Notes: generated from the letters alone by a model not told the origin. Positions 27,041 through 36,419 are shown, counted from the first letter of the stretch. The stretch: 64,000 nucleotides of DNA from Acidobacteriota bacterium (GCA_016195985.1 JACPYP010000016.1:1-64000); one strand, 5' to 3'. Made by a program: numbers and translations.

Positions 27041-27829
27041 CTAGAGGAACAGCCCCAGCGCCCCGCGCCAGCCCAGGAACTTCACGGGGCGCTCCAGGGC
27101 CACCAGCGCCCAGCATTCGCACCCGTCGTCGGCGGTGGGGCCGTGCAGGTGGCCGCTGGCGTGGGCCATCCAATCGCCGGCCCGCAGATGGGCGGGACCG
27201 TCCTGCAGGGCGCCGCTCAGCACCAGGGCGCATTCCAGGCCCAGATGATCGTGGACGGGGCTGCTTTTGCCGCCGGGCAGGCAGGCCAGGTTGAGGGTGG
27301 CGCCGGTGGCGGCATCTTCGTGAACGATGGCCACCCGGCCGCCGCCCAGGCCCCGTCTGATCCAGCGCCACTGGTTTTCCGGGGGCAGGTGGGGACGGAG
27401 GGCATCCAGGGCGTCGCCGGTGATGGGAATGGCCTCGTGCTCGCCGTGGGCCTCACGGCAGCTCGCGCAGCGTCCGAGATGGAGGCGCAGCAGCAGTGCC
27501 AGCAGGGGATCCCCGCCGGGGGCCAGGGCCGACCACATTTCGGGCTCGGGATGGTGCTGGGGGCCCGCGGGCGCGCGGCCGTCGCGGAGGGCCGCCAGGG
27601 CCCCGGAAAGGGCCTGCTCGGCCCCGGGGGCGGGCTCGCCGTCCCAGGCCTGCCAAGCCTGGCGCAGCAGGGCCGGCGCGCGGTCGAAGGTGTCGAGGAA
27701 GGCCTGGCAGGGCGGGCAGAAGGCCAGGTGGAGCTTGACGCCCAGCCGGTCGAAGGGGCCGAGGGCGCCCTCCTCGTAGGCCGTGAGCAGGCTGGTGACC
27801 CGTTCGCAGGTGGGGATGAGGATGGTCAT
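27041..27829 (-). CDS. ChrR-like anti-sigma factor with zinc-finger and cupin domains
   Basis: This 262-residue cytoplasmic protein is encoded directly after an ECF sigma factor. Residues 1-60 form a zinc-binding anti-sigma domain with H34, C38 and C41 in HLAFCPPC. A second HLGRCASC motif lies near 120. The C-terminus is a cupin fold (SSPVHDHLGLECALVLSGALQDG through AGDWMAHASGHLHGP), with His/Glu residues able to bind metal. The layout matches ChrR, which senses singlet oxygen with ZAS plus cupin, but the second HxxxCxxC is unusual. The start at 27829 overlaps the sigma stop (ATGA). It likely sequesters the sigma until an oxidant or metal signal. Confidence 0.75.
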   Translation of the reverse strand: MTILIPTCERVTSLLTAYEEGALGPFDRLGVKLHLAFCPPCQAFLDTFDRAPALLRQAWQAWDGEPAPGAEQALSGALAALRDGRAPAGPQHHPEPEMWSALAPGGDPLLALLLRLHLGRCASCREAHGEHEAIPITGDALDALRPHLPPENQWRWIRRGLGGGRVAIVHEDAATGATLNLACLPGGKSSPVHDHLGLECALVLSGALQDGPAHLRAGDWMAHASGHLHGPTADDGCECWALVALERPVKFLGWRGALGLFL

Positions 27830-28446
27830 CGATCCTCCCGCGCGGGGGCGAATTCCGGCAGCATGGCCCGCAGCGCGAGGCGGGCCCGGTGCACCCGCTG
27901 GCGCACCAGTTCGCGGGTGATGCCCAGGTGCCTGGCGATCTCCTCGGTGTTCCATCCCTCGAGATCGCGGAGGACGAAGACGGCGCGCTGGTCGTCGGAC
28001 AGGCGGTCCAGGCCCGTCTGGACCCTGGCCTTCAGCTCCGCCTGCTCGACTTTCATGAGCGCCTCCGCGTCCTCGCTCCAGTCAAGGAGCGTGTCGACGT
28101 CCTTGTGATGCCCTTCGTCACCGAAACGTGGCATCAGATCTTCGATGGCGTCCTCCCGCCGCCGGACGCGCTTCCGCCGGGCCATGAGTGCCTGGTTGAC
28201 GCAGATCCGGTAGGCCCAGGTGCTGAATTTGCTGGCCCCCTGGAAGCCGGGCAGCTCCCGGTGAAGGGTGAGCAGGGCGTCCTGGAGCGCGTCCTGGCTT
28301 TCGGCCTCGTTGCCCAGGATGCGCTCGATGACCCGGAAAAGCATGCCGAGGTGGGGGCGCACCAGGGCCTCGAAAGCGGTGGCGTCCCCCTGGGCGGCGG
28401 CCTGGACCAGGTCCGTTTCCGGGCGGGCCGGGAGCGGCTCAGGCAT
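27826..28446 (-). CDS. ECF-type RNA polymerase sigma factor
   Basis: This 206-residue sigma-70 family member has region 2 (LVRPHLGMLFRVIERILGN, DALQDALLTLHRELPGF, FSTWAYRICVNQALMARRK) and region 4 (LDRLSDDQRAVFVLRDLEGWNTEEIARHLG with ITRELVRQRVHRARLAL). It directs polymerase to stress promoters. The start at 28446 has GGAGAGG 6 bases upstream and overlaps the histidine-kinase 3' end by 8 bases. An ATG at 28470 would lengthen the overlap without a better site. Its anti-sigma factor follows with a 4-base overlap. A kinase gene overlapping an ECF sigma gene is unusual. Confidence 0.92.
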   Translation of the reverse strand: MPEPLPARPETDLVQAAAQGDATAFEALVRPHLGMLFRVIERILGNEAESQDALQDALLTLHRELPGFQGASKFSTWAYRICVNQALMARRKRVRRREDAIEDLMPRFGDEGHHKDVDTLLDWSEDAEALMKVEQAELKARVQTGLDRLSDDQRAVFVLRDLEGWNTEEIARHLGITRELVRQRVHRARLALRAMLPEFAPAREDR

Positions 28447-29698
28447 CCGCGGCCTCTCCGGCGGGCGCATCGGCCGGCTGATCGGCGGGCCTGGCGATGC
28501 GGGGCAGCCGGATGGTGAAGGCCGAGCCCAGGCCGACGCCCCGGCTGGTGGCCCGCGCGTCGCCGCCGTGCCGGGTCACGATCTCCTTCACCAGGAAGAG
28601 GCCCAGCCCGGTGCCCGCGACCTGGCGGGTCATTTCGTCGCCCACGCGGAAGAAGCGGTGGAAGACCCGGGGCAGATCTTTGGGTGCCAGGCCGTGTCCC
28701 AGGTCGCTGACCACGATGAGGGCGTCGTCGCCGTCGCCGTCGAGGGTGACCGTGGTCTGGCGGGGCTCGGAAGCGTACTTGAAGGCGTTGGAGAGCAGGT
28801 TCTCCAGCACGGTCCCCAGGGCTTTGGGATCCGCGTTCACCCACAGGGGATCCGGGCCGAATTCCAGCTTGAGGCCGAGCTGGCCCGGCCCCAGGCGCTC
28901 GTCCATGGCCTCGCAGACTCCGCGCAGCCATGGCTCCAGCTCCAACGGGGCCAGGTGCAGCACCAGGCTTCCCGACTCGGCGCGGGCCACGTCCAGGAGG
29001 TTGCCCACCAGTTCCCGAAGGCGGGCGAGATCCTTCTCCATGAGCCCGCGGACCCGCAGCCGCTGCTCCTCGCCGAGGGACCGGGTGAACAGGGTCTCGG
29101 TCCAGACCTGCAGGGAGGCGATGGGGGTTTTCAGCTCGTGGGTCACCGCTGAGGTGAAGTTGCGTTGCCGGAGCTTCAGGTCGAGCTCTTCCTCCAGTTT
29201 CCGGTACATCACCACGAAGCCCAGCAGCACCGCCGCCACCATGAAGGCCCCTTCGGAGGCCGCCCGGAACACCGAGTGCCACCGCTGGTTCTGCAGCTCG
29301 ATCAGGGGCTCGGGGCGCAAGGTGAGGAAGGCCCGGCCGTCGAGCAGGGGCAGATCCTGGGAGGTGATCGGGGCCAGCACCACGGCCACGTGGGGGAACC
29401 GGCGGTGGATGGCGTCCCGCCGCTGCCGGAGGTCGGGCAGGGGGACGTAGCGGCCCTCGATGGCCCCGGAGCGGGAGGAGGGATCGGGGTTGGCGTGGAT
29501 GAAGGCGAGGATGCTGAGGCTGTCCATCTGCCAGGCCTCGGCGCGGCTGGCGAAGAGCGCCTGGGTGCGGGCCTCGAGAAGGCGCCGGGATTCGCGGATC
29601 TGCACGTTGATCCACCAGCCCACCTGCACGCACACCACCAGCGACACGGCCAGGAAGATGATGCGCTGAAGGGAAAAGGTGGGGGCGCGGTTCGCCAT
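28439..29698 (-). CDS. sensor histidine kinase (no cognate response regulator)
   Basis: This membrane kinase of about 419 residues has TM helices near the N-terminus (IIFLAVSLVVCVQVGWWI) and around 150-175 (GAFMVAAVLLGFVVMY). Between them lies a periplasmic sensor of about 115 residues without a recognisable family. HisKA has VTHELKTPIASL. HATPase has ENLLSNAFKY, DLGHGLAP and GTGLGLFLV. No receiver-domain gene lies beside it. Its 3' end overlaps the ECF sigma gene. ATG 29698 is used here. A TTG at 29716 is an alternative, since neither has a strong binding site. Confidence 0.88.
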   Translation of the reverse strand: MANRAPTFSLQRIIFLAVSLVVCVQVGWWINVQIRESRRLLEARTQALFASRAEAWQMDSLSILAFIHANPDPSSRSGAIEGRYVPLPDLRQRRDAIHRRFPHVAVVLAPITSQDLPLLDGRAFLTLRPEPLIELQNQRWHSVFRAASEGAFMVAAVLLGFVVMYRKLEEELDLKLRQRNFTSAVTHELKTPIASLQVWTETLFTRSLGEEQRLRVRGLMEKDLARLRELVGNLLDVARAESGSLVLHLAPLELEPWLRGVCEAMDERLGPGQLGLKLEFGPDPLWVNADPKALGTVLENLLSNAFKYASEPRQTTVTLDGDGDDALIVVSDLGHGLAPKDLPRVFHRFFRVGDEMTRQVAGTGLGLFLVKEIVTRHGGDARATSRGVGLGSAFTIRLPRIARPADQPADAPAGEAADA

Positions 29699-29823
29699 GG
29701 CTCCATCTTGGGACAATCCCGTCCGATTGAGCCTGTCCGATTGAACCTGCCCCGGTCTGGAGGGTTCCCTTTCCAGACAGGGGCCTTGGCAGCTCCTTCC
29801 GGCGGGGCCATTCTAGGAGGCAC

Positions 29824-31272
29824 ATGAGCAGCCCTCAACCTCCACCCGGCCCCAAGCCGCCTCCGCAGCCGGCCCCCTCGGGTTCCCACCCCTCTTCGGG
29901 GCCCAAGCAGGTGCCCGTGGCGCCGCGCCCCCAGGGCTCCGAGATGCTGGCGGAGCTCATGCAGACGCAGCGGCAGCTCACCCAGATCATGCACGAGACG
30001 CGGGATCTCAGGGCCAAGTTGAACCGGCGCTCCCACCAGATGCAGGTGCTCCAGCAGGTGTCGGAAATCCTGGCGGCCACCTCCAAGGGCGGCCAGGTGG
30101 TCAGCGTGGTGCTTGATGTGCTGGCCCAGGAGTTCCACTGCCGCCGGGCCGTGGTCTGGACCCTGGAAGACGGCGGCGCGGGGTATGTTCCCAAGGATGG
30201 AAACGGTCTTTCGAGGGCGGAGTGGTCCGCTCTTCGTCTGCCCGCCCCCAATCCTTTTCCTGCCACGCCCCTGGTGCTCTTTCAAAGCCAATGGCTGGAT
30301 TCCGTCAGTGACGAAGGCCGCTTGGGAGCCCTGCGCGGCACGGACGGCGCCCACCTCTTCTTCATCCCCTTCGAGCACCAGCTCCTGCTGCTGGGATTTG
30401 CCGTCCTGGCCATGCCCAACGACCGGAAATGGGAAGAGGACGATCTCGATTCCATCACCATCCTGCAGCGGCAGGCGGCGGTCTCCCTTTACAACGCCTG
30501 GCTGTTCCGGGACCTTTCCGAGCAACGCGATGCCCTCCAGCGCCAGACGCTGGAGTTGGAGCGGGTCAACGACGCCCTGCGCGAGGCCGATCAGCTGAAG
30601 AGCGAATTCCTGGCCCTCACCAGCCACGAGCTGCGCACTCCGCTCACGGGCATCCTGGGCTTCACCCGCCTGGTGATGGACGGCCTCTACGATGATGCCG
30701 AAGAGATGCGTTCGATGCTCCAGGACAGCTACTCCTCCGGGCAGCACCTGCTGGGCCTCCTCAACGACATCCTGGATCTGGCCAAGATCGAATCGGGCAA
30801 GCTGGAAGTGCATCCCGAACCCTATTCCCTTCCGCTCCTCCTTGAAGAGGTGCGGCCCATCGCCGAAGCCTATCCCCGCAAGCCCGGGGTGGAGCTGATC
30901 TGGCCGGAGAACCTCGACATCCCCGAAGTGGTGGTAGATCCCAGCCGCCTGAAGCAGGTAATGCTGAACCTGCTGTCCAACGCCCTGAAGTTTACGAAGG
31001 AGGGCAGCGTCTCCGTGCAGGTGGAGCGCCATCCGGGCCTCATCTCGCTGCTGGTGGTGGATACGGGCATCGGTGTGAGCCAAGAGGCCCAGACCCGTCT
31101 GTTCCAGAAATTCGCGCAGGCCGAAGGCGGCCACAGCCGCGAGTACGGAGGCACCGGCCTCGGCCTGGTGATCTGCAAACACCTCATGGAAATGATGGGA
31201 GGCACCATCAGCCTGAGCAGCGACGGCCTGGGCACTGGCAGCACCCTGAGCATCACCGTGGGCATCGCGTAG
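29824..31272 (+). CDS. GAF-domain sensor histidine kinase
   Basis: This 482-residue soluble kinase starts with a Pro-rich N-terminus (1-35), then a coiled coil (about 40-85). A GAF-like domain at about 85-235 has LDVLAQEFHCRRAVVWTLED and ITILQRQAAVSLYNAWLF. After a second coiled coil comes HisKA with LTSHELRTPLTGILG. HATPase carries LNLLSNALKFT, DTGIGVS, a FQKFAQAEGG lid and GGTGLGLVICKHLMEMMGG. No transmembrane segment is evident. It is transcribed divergently from the kinase-ECF operon across a gap of about 125 bases. A ligand bound by GAF cannot be inferred. Confidence 0.88.
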   Translation: MSSPQPPPGPKPPPQPAPSGSHPSSGPKQVPVAPRPQGSEMLAELMQTQRQLTQIMHETRDLRAKLNRRSHQMQVLQQVSEILAATSKGGQVVSVVLDVLAQEFHCRRAVVWTLEDGGAGYVPKDGNGLSRAEWSALRLPAPNPFPATPLVLFQSQWLDSVSDEGRLGALRGTDGAHLFFIPFEHQLLLLGFAVLAMPNDRKWEEDDLDSITILQRQAAVSLYNAWLFRDLSEQRDALQRQTLELERVNDALREADQLKSEFLALTSHELRTPLTGILGFTRLVMDGLYDDAEEMRSMLQDSYSSGQHLLGLLNDILDLAKIESGKLEVHPEPYSLPLLLEEVRPIAEAYPRKPGVELIWPENLDIPEVVVDPSRLKQVMLNLLSNALKFTKEGSVSVQVERHPGLISLLVVDTGIGVSQEAQTRLFQKFAQAEGGHSREYGGTGLGLVICKHLMEMMGGTISLSSDGLGTGSTLSITVGIA

Positions 31273-31349
31273 AGTTCGTTCCGTAGACCGCCGCTCCATC
31301 CCCGGGGGGCGGCTGTGGGACAATGGCAGCTTCCTTCGACGGAGCGCTC

Positions 31350-32558
31350 ATGTCCTATCAACGCCGCCAGGAATTCCTCCCATTCACCCGGCCCATGGTG
31401 GGCGAAGAGGAAATCGCCGAAATCATCGACACCATCCACAGCGGGTGGATCACCACGGGGCCCAAGTCCGCCAGGTTCGAGGAGCTGCTGAAGGCCTACA
31501 ACGGCGTGCCCCACTGCCTGGCCATGAACAGCGCCACCACGGCCCAGGAGATCACCATGCAGGTGCTGAACCTGCAGCCCGGGGATGAAGTCATCACCAC
31601 CTCGCTCACCTGGGTGAGCACCCTCAGCACCGTGGTGCTTCAGGGCGGCGTGCCGGTGCTGGTGGACATCGATCCCGTCACCCTGAACATCGACCCCGCC
31701 AAGATCGAGGCGGCCATCACGCCCCGTACCAAGGGCATCATTCCGGTGCACCTGACGGGCCTGCCCTGTCCCATGGAAGCCATCTGGCAAATCGCCGAGA
31801 GACACGGCCTCTGGGTGATCGAGGACGCGGCCCAGGCCATGGGCGCCCACCACAAGGGCACCAAGATCGGCGGCGACCCGCGCTCGATCATGAGCGTCTA
31901 CAGCTTCCACCCCAACAAGAACATGACCACCGGCGAAGGCGGCGCCATCGCCTTCTTCAACGACGAGTTCGAGAGCCGCATCAAGCGCCTGCGCTTCCAC
32001 GGCATCGACCGCGACGCCTGGAAGCGCTTCGCCAAGGAGGGCAGCCCCCACACCGAGGTGTTCGAACCCGCCCGCAAGGCCAATTTCATGGACCTGCAGG
32101 CGGCCATGGGCCTGCACCAGATCGGCAAGCTGGATGACTTCAACGCCCGTCGTGGAACGCTGTTCCACCGCTACCTCGATTTGATGAAGGACATCGATGA
32201 GGTGATGCTGCCCTGGCCCGGAGATGCTGATCACGGCCACTGCTTCCACCTGTTCGTGCTGCGCATCCATCCCGAAAAGCTCGGCATGGACCGCGACGCC
32301 TTCGTGGCCGCGCTCAAGGAGGAGAACATCGGCACGGGCATCCATTACCGCCCGGCCCACGTGCACCCCTGGTACCGGGACTTCTACGCGGCCAACCCCC
32401 AGCACCTGCCCAAGGAGGGCCTGCCCCACAGCGAGTGGAGCGGCGAGCGCTTGCTAAGCCTGCCCCTCTGGCCCGGCCTCAGTGAAGCGGATCAGGATCA
32501 GGTGGTTGCGGCCATCCGGCAGGTGATCGCCCAGGCGAAAGTCGGGGCCCGGGCGTAG
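31350..32558 (+). CDS. DegT/DnrJ/EryC1/StrS family PLP-dependent aminotransferase
   Basis: This 402-residue sugar aminotransferase family enzyme is close in layout to ArnB-type enzymes. Motifs are SGWITTGPKSARFEE, MNSATTAQEITMQVL (phosphate-binding), VIEDAAQAMGAHHKG (Asp pairing with the PLP nitrogen) and SFHPNKNMTTGEGG, with the Schiff-base Lys. GIHYRPAHVHPWY near 335 is typical. Such enzymes aminate 4-keto-nucleotide sugars for surface glycans or lipid A. No nucleotide-sugar genes are adjacent, so the product is unknown. The start at 31350 has GGAG 6 bases upstream. The ATG at 31323 lacks one. Confidence 0.88.
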   Translation: MSYQRRQEFLPFTRPMVGEEEIAEIIDTIHSGWITTGPKSARFEELLKAYNGVPHCLAMNSATTAQEITMQVLNLQPGDEVITTSLTWVSTLSTVVLQGGVPVLVDIDPVTLNIDPAKIEAAITPRTKGIIPVHLTGLPCPMEAIWQIAERHGLWVIEDAAQAMGAHHKGTKIGGDPRSIMSVYSFHPNKNMTTGEGGAIAFFNDEFESRIKRLRFHGIDRDAWKRFAKEGSPHTEVFEPARKANFMDLQAAMGLHQIGKLDDFNARRGTLFHRYLDLMKDIDEVMLPWPGDADHGHCFHLFVLRIHPEKLGMDRDAFVAALKEENIGTGIHYRPAHVHPWYRDFYAANPQHLPKEGLPHSEWSGERLLSLPLWPGLSEADQDQVVAAIRQVIAQAKVGARA

Positions 32559-32620
32559 GCCACATCGGCATTCACCCAGCCAGGTTCAGCTGCCGATAAG
32601 CCCTTTTTGGGCCCCCTTAC

Positions 32621-34483
32621 ATGCTGAATCTTGCGGTCATTCTTCTGTCGATCCTGCTGCAGATCCTGGCGGCAGGGTTCGGCATGCGCATCAGCCGCAC
32701 GGCCGGGCGGCCCTTCGCCTGGTTTCTGTTGTCCCTGGCCCTGGTGCTGATGGCCGCCCGCCGTCTCTTCGTGCTGGTGGAAGTCCTGGAGCAGGGGGTG
32801 CCCGTCCCCGTGCTGCCCAACGAGGTGCTGGGCCTGGTGATCTCCGCCCTCATGCTGTCCGGGGTTCTGCTGATCCGGGGCATCTTCCGCTCCAAGGAGG
32901 TGCAGGCCGCGCGCCTGGAGGAGGCCCGCGCCGAGGCCCGGGCGGAGGCGGACAAGTTGGGGGCGGTGATGACAGCAACACCCGTGCCCCTTTGGATCGC
33001 CGAGGGACCTGACTGCCGTTTGATCCAGGGCAATCCCGCGGCCTGGTCCCTGCTGCGCACCCCGGGCCCCCAGGACCAGGGCCCTTCGGCCCCCTTCGTT
33101 TGGCCTGCCCATGCCGTGCTGCAACAGGGAGGCGTCGAGCTTCGGCGGGACGACCATCCCATCCAGCGGGCGGCAGTCCGGGGAGAGGAAGTGAGAGGCC
33201 GGGCTTTGGATCTGGTGTTCGAGGATGGCTCGCTCCGCCATGTGACGGCCTACGCCACGCCCCTGCGGGACCGGCAGGAGCGGGTTCACGGCGCGGTGTG
33301 CTGCCTGGTGGACGTCACCGAAATCCGCCGGGCCGAAGAAGCCCTAGCGAAATCCCAGAAGATGGAAAGCCTCGGCATGCTGGCCGGAGGGCTGGCCCAC
33401 GACTTCAACAACATCTTCCAGATGATGGTGGCGAACCTGGAAATGGCGGCTGCCGCGGCTCCGGCGCATTCCCGCACCCTGGTCTACCTCCAGCGGCTGA
33501 GGGGCGGCCTGGATCGGGCCACGGGCCTGAGCCGGGACATCCTGCATTGTTCCGGCGGCGATCTCCGGCGCCCGGAACCCTGGGAACTGAGCGCCCTCGT
33601 CAGCGAATGCCTGGATCGCATCGGCGTGCCGGCCATCCGTGATCTGGCGAAGGACCTTCCAAAGGTGCTGGTGGATCCGGTGCTCCTGGGGCGCGTCGTG
33701 GAAGGCCTCCTCGCCAACGCCGAGGACGCCAGCACGGGCCCGGGCCTCCAGGCGGCCGGCACCATCCGTGTGCGGACCTATGTCCGCCACGTGGGCGCCG
33801 GGGACCTGGCCCTGGGGCATTGGCCCGATCCCCTGGAGCCCGGGCCCTACGCGGTGCTCGAAGTCGCGGACCAGGGCCACGGCATTGAGCCCGCCACCCT
33901 GCCGAAGATCTTCGATCCTTTCTTCTCCACGAGGGATCTGGGCCGCGGCCTGGGTCTGGCGGCGGCCCTGGGCATCATCCGGGGCCACCGGGGGGGGATC
34001 CAGGTGGAGAGCATTCCCGGGGTTGGGAGTGTGTTCCGCATCCACCTCCCCTGCCCCGAAGGACAGGTCCTGTCCCATGTTCCGAAGGGGGAACGCGGTT
34101 CCGGCCGCAGGCTGGTGCTGCTCGCGGACGATGAGGCGGATTTATGCGATGTGCTGGCCGAGATGCTGCGGGACTGGTTTGGCCTGGAAGTCGTGACCGC
34201 CACGGATGGTTTGGAAGCGCTGGAACTGTTCCGCCAGCGCCCCGAGGCCTTCGACCTGGTGATCCTCGACGCCACCATGCCGCGCATGGGCGGTGTGGAG
34301 GCCTTCCAGGCCATGCGGACGCTCCGGCCCCACCTTCCCGGCATCCTGTCCAGCGGCTACGCGCTGCCCGTGTCGCGGGAGCAGGCCGTGGCCCAGGGCT
34401 TCGTGGATTTCCTCAAGAAACCCTTCACCAGCGCGGAGCTGGAGTTGCTCGTCGACCGGGCTATGGGCGCGAAAGCGAAGTGA
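32621..34483 (+). CDS. hybrid sensor histidine kinase / response regulator
   Basis: This 620-residue protein has an N-terminal membrane region of two or three hydrophobic segments (1-20, 33-57, 68-86), then a coiled coil. A PAS-like domain at about 115-240 ends in the PAC-type GAVCCLVDVTEIRRAEEAL. HisKA is of the NtrB-like type, LGMLAGGLAHDFNNIF. HATPase carries DQGHGIEPATLPKIFDPFFSTRD and GRGLGLAAALGII. A C-terminal receiver at about 490-615 has LLADDEADL, phosphoacceptor in LVILDATMPRMGG, and FLKKPF. Its 3' end overlaps the convergent HAD gene by 23 bases. No partner regulator is adjacent. Confidence 0.9.
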   Translation: MLNLAVILLSILLQILAAGFGMRISRTAGRPFAWFLLSLALVLMAARRLFVLVEVLEQGVPVPVLPNEVLGLVISALMLSGVLLIRGIFRSKEVQAARLEEARAEARAEADKLGAVMTATPVPLWIAEGPDCRLIQGNPAAWSLLRTPGPQDQGPSAPFVWPAHAVLQQGGVELRRDDHPIQRAAVRGEEVRGRALDLVFEDGSLRHVTAYATPLRDRQERVHGAVCCLVDVTEIRRAEEALAKSQKMESLGMLAGGLAHDFNNIFQMMVANLEMAAAAAPAHSRTLVYLQRLRGGLDRATGLSRDILHCSGGDLRRPEPWELSALVSECLDRIGVPAIRDLAKDLPKVLVDPVLLGRVVEGLLANAEDASTGPGLQAAGTIRVRTYVRHVGAGDLALGHWPDPLEPGPYAVLEVADQGHGIEPATLPKIFDPFFSTRDLGRGLGLAAALGIIRGHRGGIQVESIPGVGSVFRIHLPCPEGQVLSHVPKGERGSGRRLVLLADDEADLCDVLAEMLRDWFGLEVVTATDGLEALELFRQRPEAFDLVILDATMPRMGGVEAFQAMRTLRPHLPGILSSGYALPVSREQAVAQGFVDFLKKPFTSAELELLVDRAMGAKAK

Positions 34484-35957
34484 GGAGGCCGCCCGCCCGT
34501 TCGTGGGGCAGGCTGGGAATGGGCCCGTAGACCGTCGCCAGGGGATCGTACATGTGGAGGTTCCCCACCTTGCCCGTGTAGGCGCAGGCGAACTGCTGCA
34601 GCTGGTCGGCGAAGCGGGTCAGCTCGTCGCGGTCGCGGAACATGGGGCCCCAGGTGGGGTTGAAGGTGGCTTCCACGGCGCTGGAGAGCCCCTGCAGTTC
34701 GAGGCCCTGCACCTCCGCGCGGCGCCGGAGGGCTTCAGCGCTGGCGGCCAGCTGGGCGGCCTCGTGATCCAGCGCCGCCGTGGCGTCGGGGCTGAGGCGC
34801 TGCCCCAGCACGTGGTAGCGCAGACGGTTCCGCTTCAGCTGGTCCTGAAGGACCGAGGCCCGCCGCAGGGTGCGCCGCCGGGCCGTTTCCAGGCGGAACA
34901 GCTCCCGCAGATCGTCGGCTTTGGCCTCCAGGAGCTTCAGTTCCCGCTCCAGCTCCGGCACCAGCATCAGCGTGCGCCAGGAGGCATTCTTCTTGGAGCG
35001 CAGCACATCGCCGTAGATGTGATCGCCCACGTAGAGCACCTGCTCGCCCCTGGCCTCCAGCGTCTCTTCCAGCCAGGCCGCGTGGCCGCCGGAGAAGCAG
35101 CGGGGATGGCCCTTCAGCGGCACGGCCTCCGGCGTTTCGAGGAAGAATCCAGGTTTGCGGCTGCTGACCACCACGAGATCGAAATAGTTGGTCCAGGAAG
35201 GGTGGTCCTCGTCCTGGCCGTTGAGCAGGTGGCCGAGCACGCCATCCGTGAAAGTCCATTCGCTGTTGGTGAGCAGGAAGAGCTTCTTCCCGGCCCGTTT
35301 CAAGCGGCCCAGGGCCAGGGCCAACTGGGGATCGCGCGGAATGAAGAAATCCTTGTGCTGGAGGATCTCGGCCTTCATCTCGCCGTTGCGGTGGGCGGTG
35401 TCGATGGCCCAGCGCACATCCCGGAACAGCTGCAGGTAGTTCTCGGCCCTGAGCAGCCCCCTGTCCAGGCCATCCACCATCTGAGCGTACAGATGGCTTT
35501 CGGGGATCTCGAACAGCGTGTCGATGCTGCGGAAGCCCTTGGCCGCGGTGGACAGGCGGCGACGCCCATACACCGCCTCCATCTCGACCCGGGTCATGGC
35601 CAGGCTGCCGTGGCCGGCCCGCACCACCTGGCGCTCCCGGTTGAGTTTCAGCAGGTTGCCCCGCAGCCCGTCCAGCACCAGGCCGCGCACCGCGAAGGCG
35701 GGGTTGTAGTCGATCTCCAGCAGCCAAGGCGAGTAGCCCCGCTCGCGCACCAGCAGGCGCGCGGCCTTCTTGAAGGCCAGGTCGTCGATCTCCGGCGAGC
35801 GGTAGCGGGCCAGGGTGTGATCCATGTCGAAGCCCACGGCCCTGATGTCTCCCAGGGGCAGGGTGCGCAAGGCATAGATCTTGTGCGCCGGGGCCAGCCG
35901 GTCTTCGGCCTCGGTCAGGGGTGGGGCGGCAAGGAAGGCGGGATCCCAGGCGTTCAT
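34461..35957 (-). CDS. HAD-IG family 5'-nucleotidase
   Basis: This 498-residue cytoplasmic enzyme of the cytosolic purine 5'-nucleotidase (cN-II/IMP-GMP-type) group of the HAD superfamily has motif I in VGFDMDHTLARY (nucleophile and acid Asp) and motif II near LFLLTNSEW. Lys and acidic motifs III and IV lie in the GEQVLYVGDHIYGDVLRSKK region. A long helical cap and a C-terminal FRDRDELTRFADQLQQFACAY block match the family. It would dephosphorylate purine nucleoside monophosphates. It converges on the hybrid kinase gene with a 23-base 3' overlap. Confidence 0.87.
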   Translation of the reverse strand: MNAWDPAFLAAPPLTEAEDRLAPAHKIYALRTLPLGDIRAVGFDMDHTLARYRSPEIDDLAFKKAARLLVRERGYSPWLLEIDYNPAFAVRGLVLDGLRGNLLKLNRERQVVRAGHGSLAMTRVEMEAVYGRRRLSTAAKGFRSIDTLFEIPESHLYAQMVDGLDRGLLRAENYLQLFRDVRWAIDTAHRNGEMKAEILQHKDFFIPRDPQLALALGRLKRAGKKLFLLTNSEWTFTDGVLGHLLNGQDEDHPSWTNYFDLVVVSSRKPGFFLETPEAVPLKGHPRCFSGGHAAWLEETLEARGEQVLYVGDHIYGDVLRSKKNASWRTLMLVPELERELKLLEAKADDLRELFRLETARRRTLRRASVLQDQLKRNRLRYHVLGQRLSPDATAALDHEAAQLAASAEALRRRAEVQGLELQGLSSAVEATFNPTWGPMFRDRDELTRFADQLQQFACAYTGKVGNLHMYDPLATVYGPIPSLPHERAGGLLTSLSRP

Positions 35958-36023
35958 GGCTGGAGTGTAACCGGCGGGCCCCCGGGCTTCGACCCGTCCT
36001 TGCCGGATTCCTTCAGCAGCGGG

Positions 36024-36419
36024 CTAATCGCCCTCCGAGCCGATGCCGTGAGTAATCGCCTGATGCCCGAACACCTCCCAGGCTAGCTGCCGGAACCGCT
36101 CGCTGTGGCCCCAATCCCTCTCCCGGTCCATCCAGAGCTTGTAGTGGATCAGCTCGTGCTCCAGGATGCGCTGCTGCACCTCTTCCGGCGCATGGCAGTT
36201 CATCCCGCACACCTGCTGCGGCCAGGGCCAGTCCCGGCGGCGCAGCAGCGGGATCGACAGGCGGATCTCCGGATGCCACTTCCCCCGCGCATCCTTCTCG
36301 ATGACGAACAACCCCGCGCAACGCGCCATGCGGGGTGACCAGACGCAGGGCGGCGGCGGGATCTCCCAGCCTGCCTGGTGGAGGATGGCCTGAGCGCGGT
36401 GGCGGAGGGTGAGGGTCAT
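36024..36419 (-). CDS. SprT-like zinc metalloprotease-fold protein
   Basis: This 131-residue protein has a putative zinc site HELIH (88-92) followed by GHSERF with His105, the HExxH...H arrangement of SprT-like domains. A preceding strand (WHPEIRLSIPLL) and helix (PEEVQQRILEHELIHYKLWMD) also match. The C-terminal zinc ribbon present in many SprT/Spartan proteins is absent. It may be a small protease or an orphan zinc protein, and its substrate is unknown. It lies 66 bases after the HAD nucleotidase start, on the same strand. Confidence 0.65.
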   Translation of the reverse strand: MTLTLRHRAQAILHQAGWEIPPPPCVWSPRMARCAGLFVIEKDARGKWHPEIRLSIPLLRRRDWPWPQQVCGMNCHAPEEVQQRILEHELIHYKLWMDRERDWGHSERFRQLAWEVFGHQAITHGIGSEGD

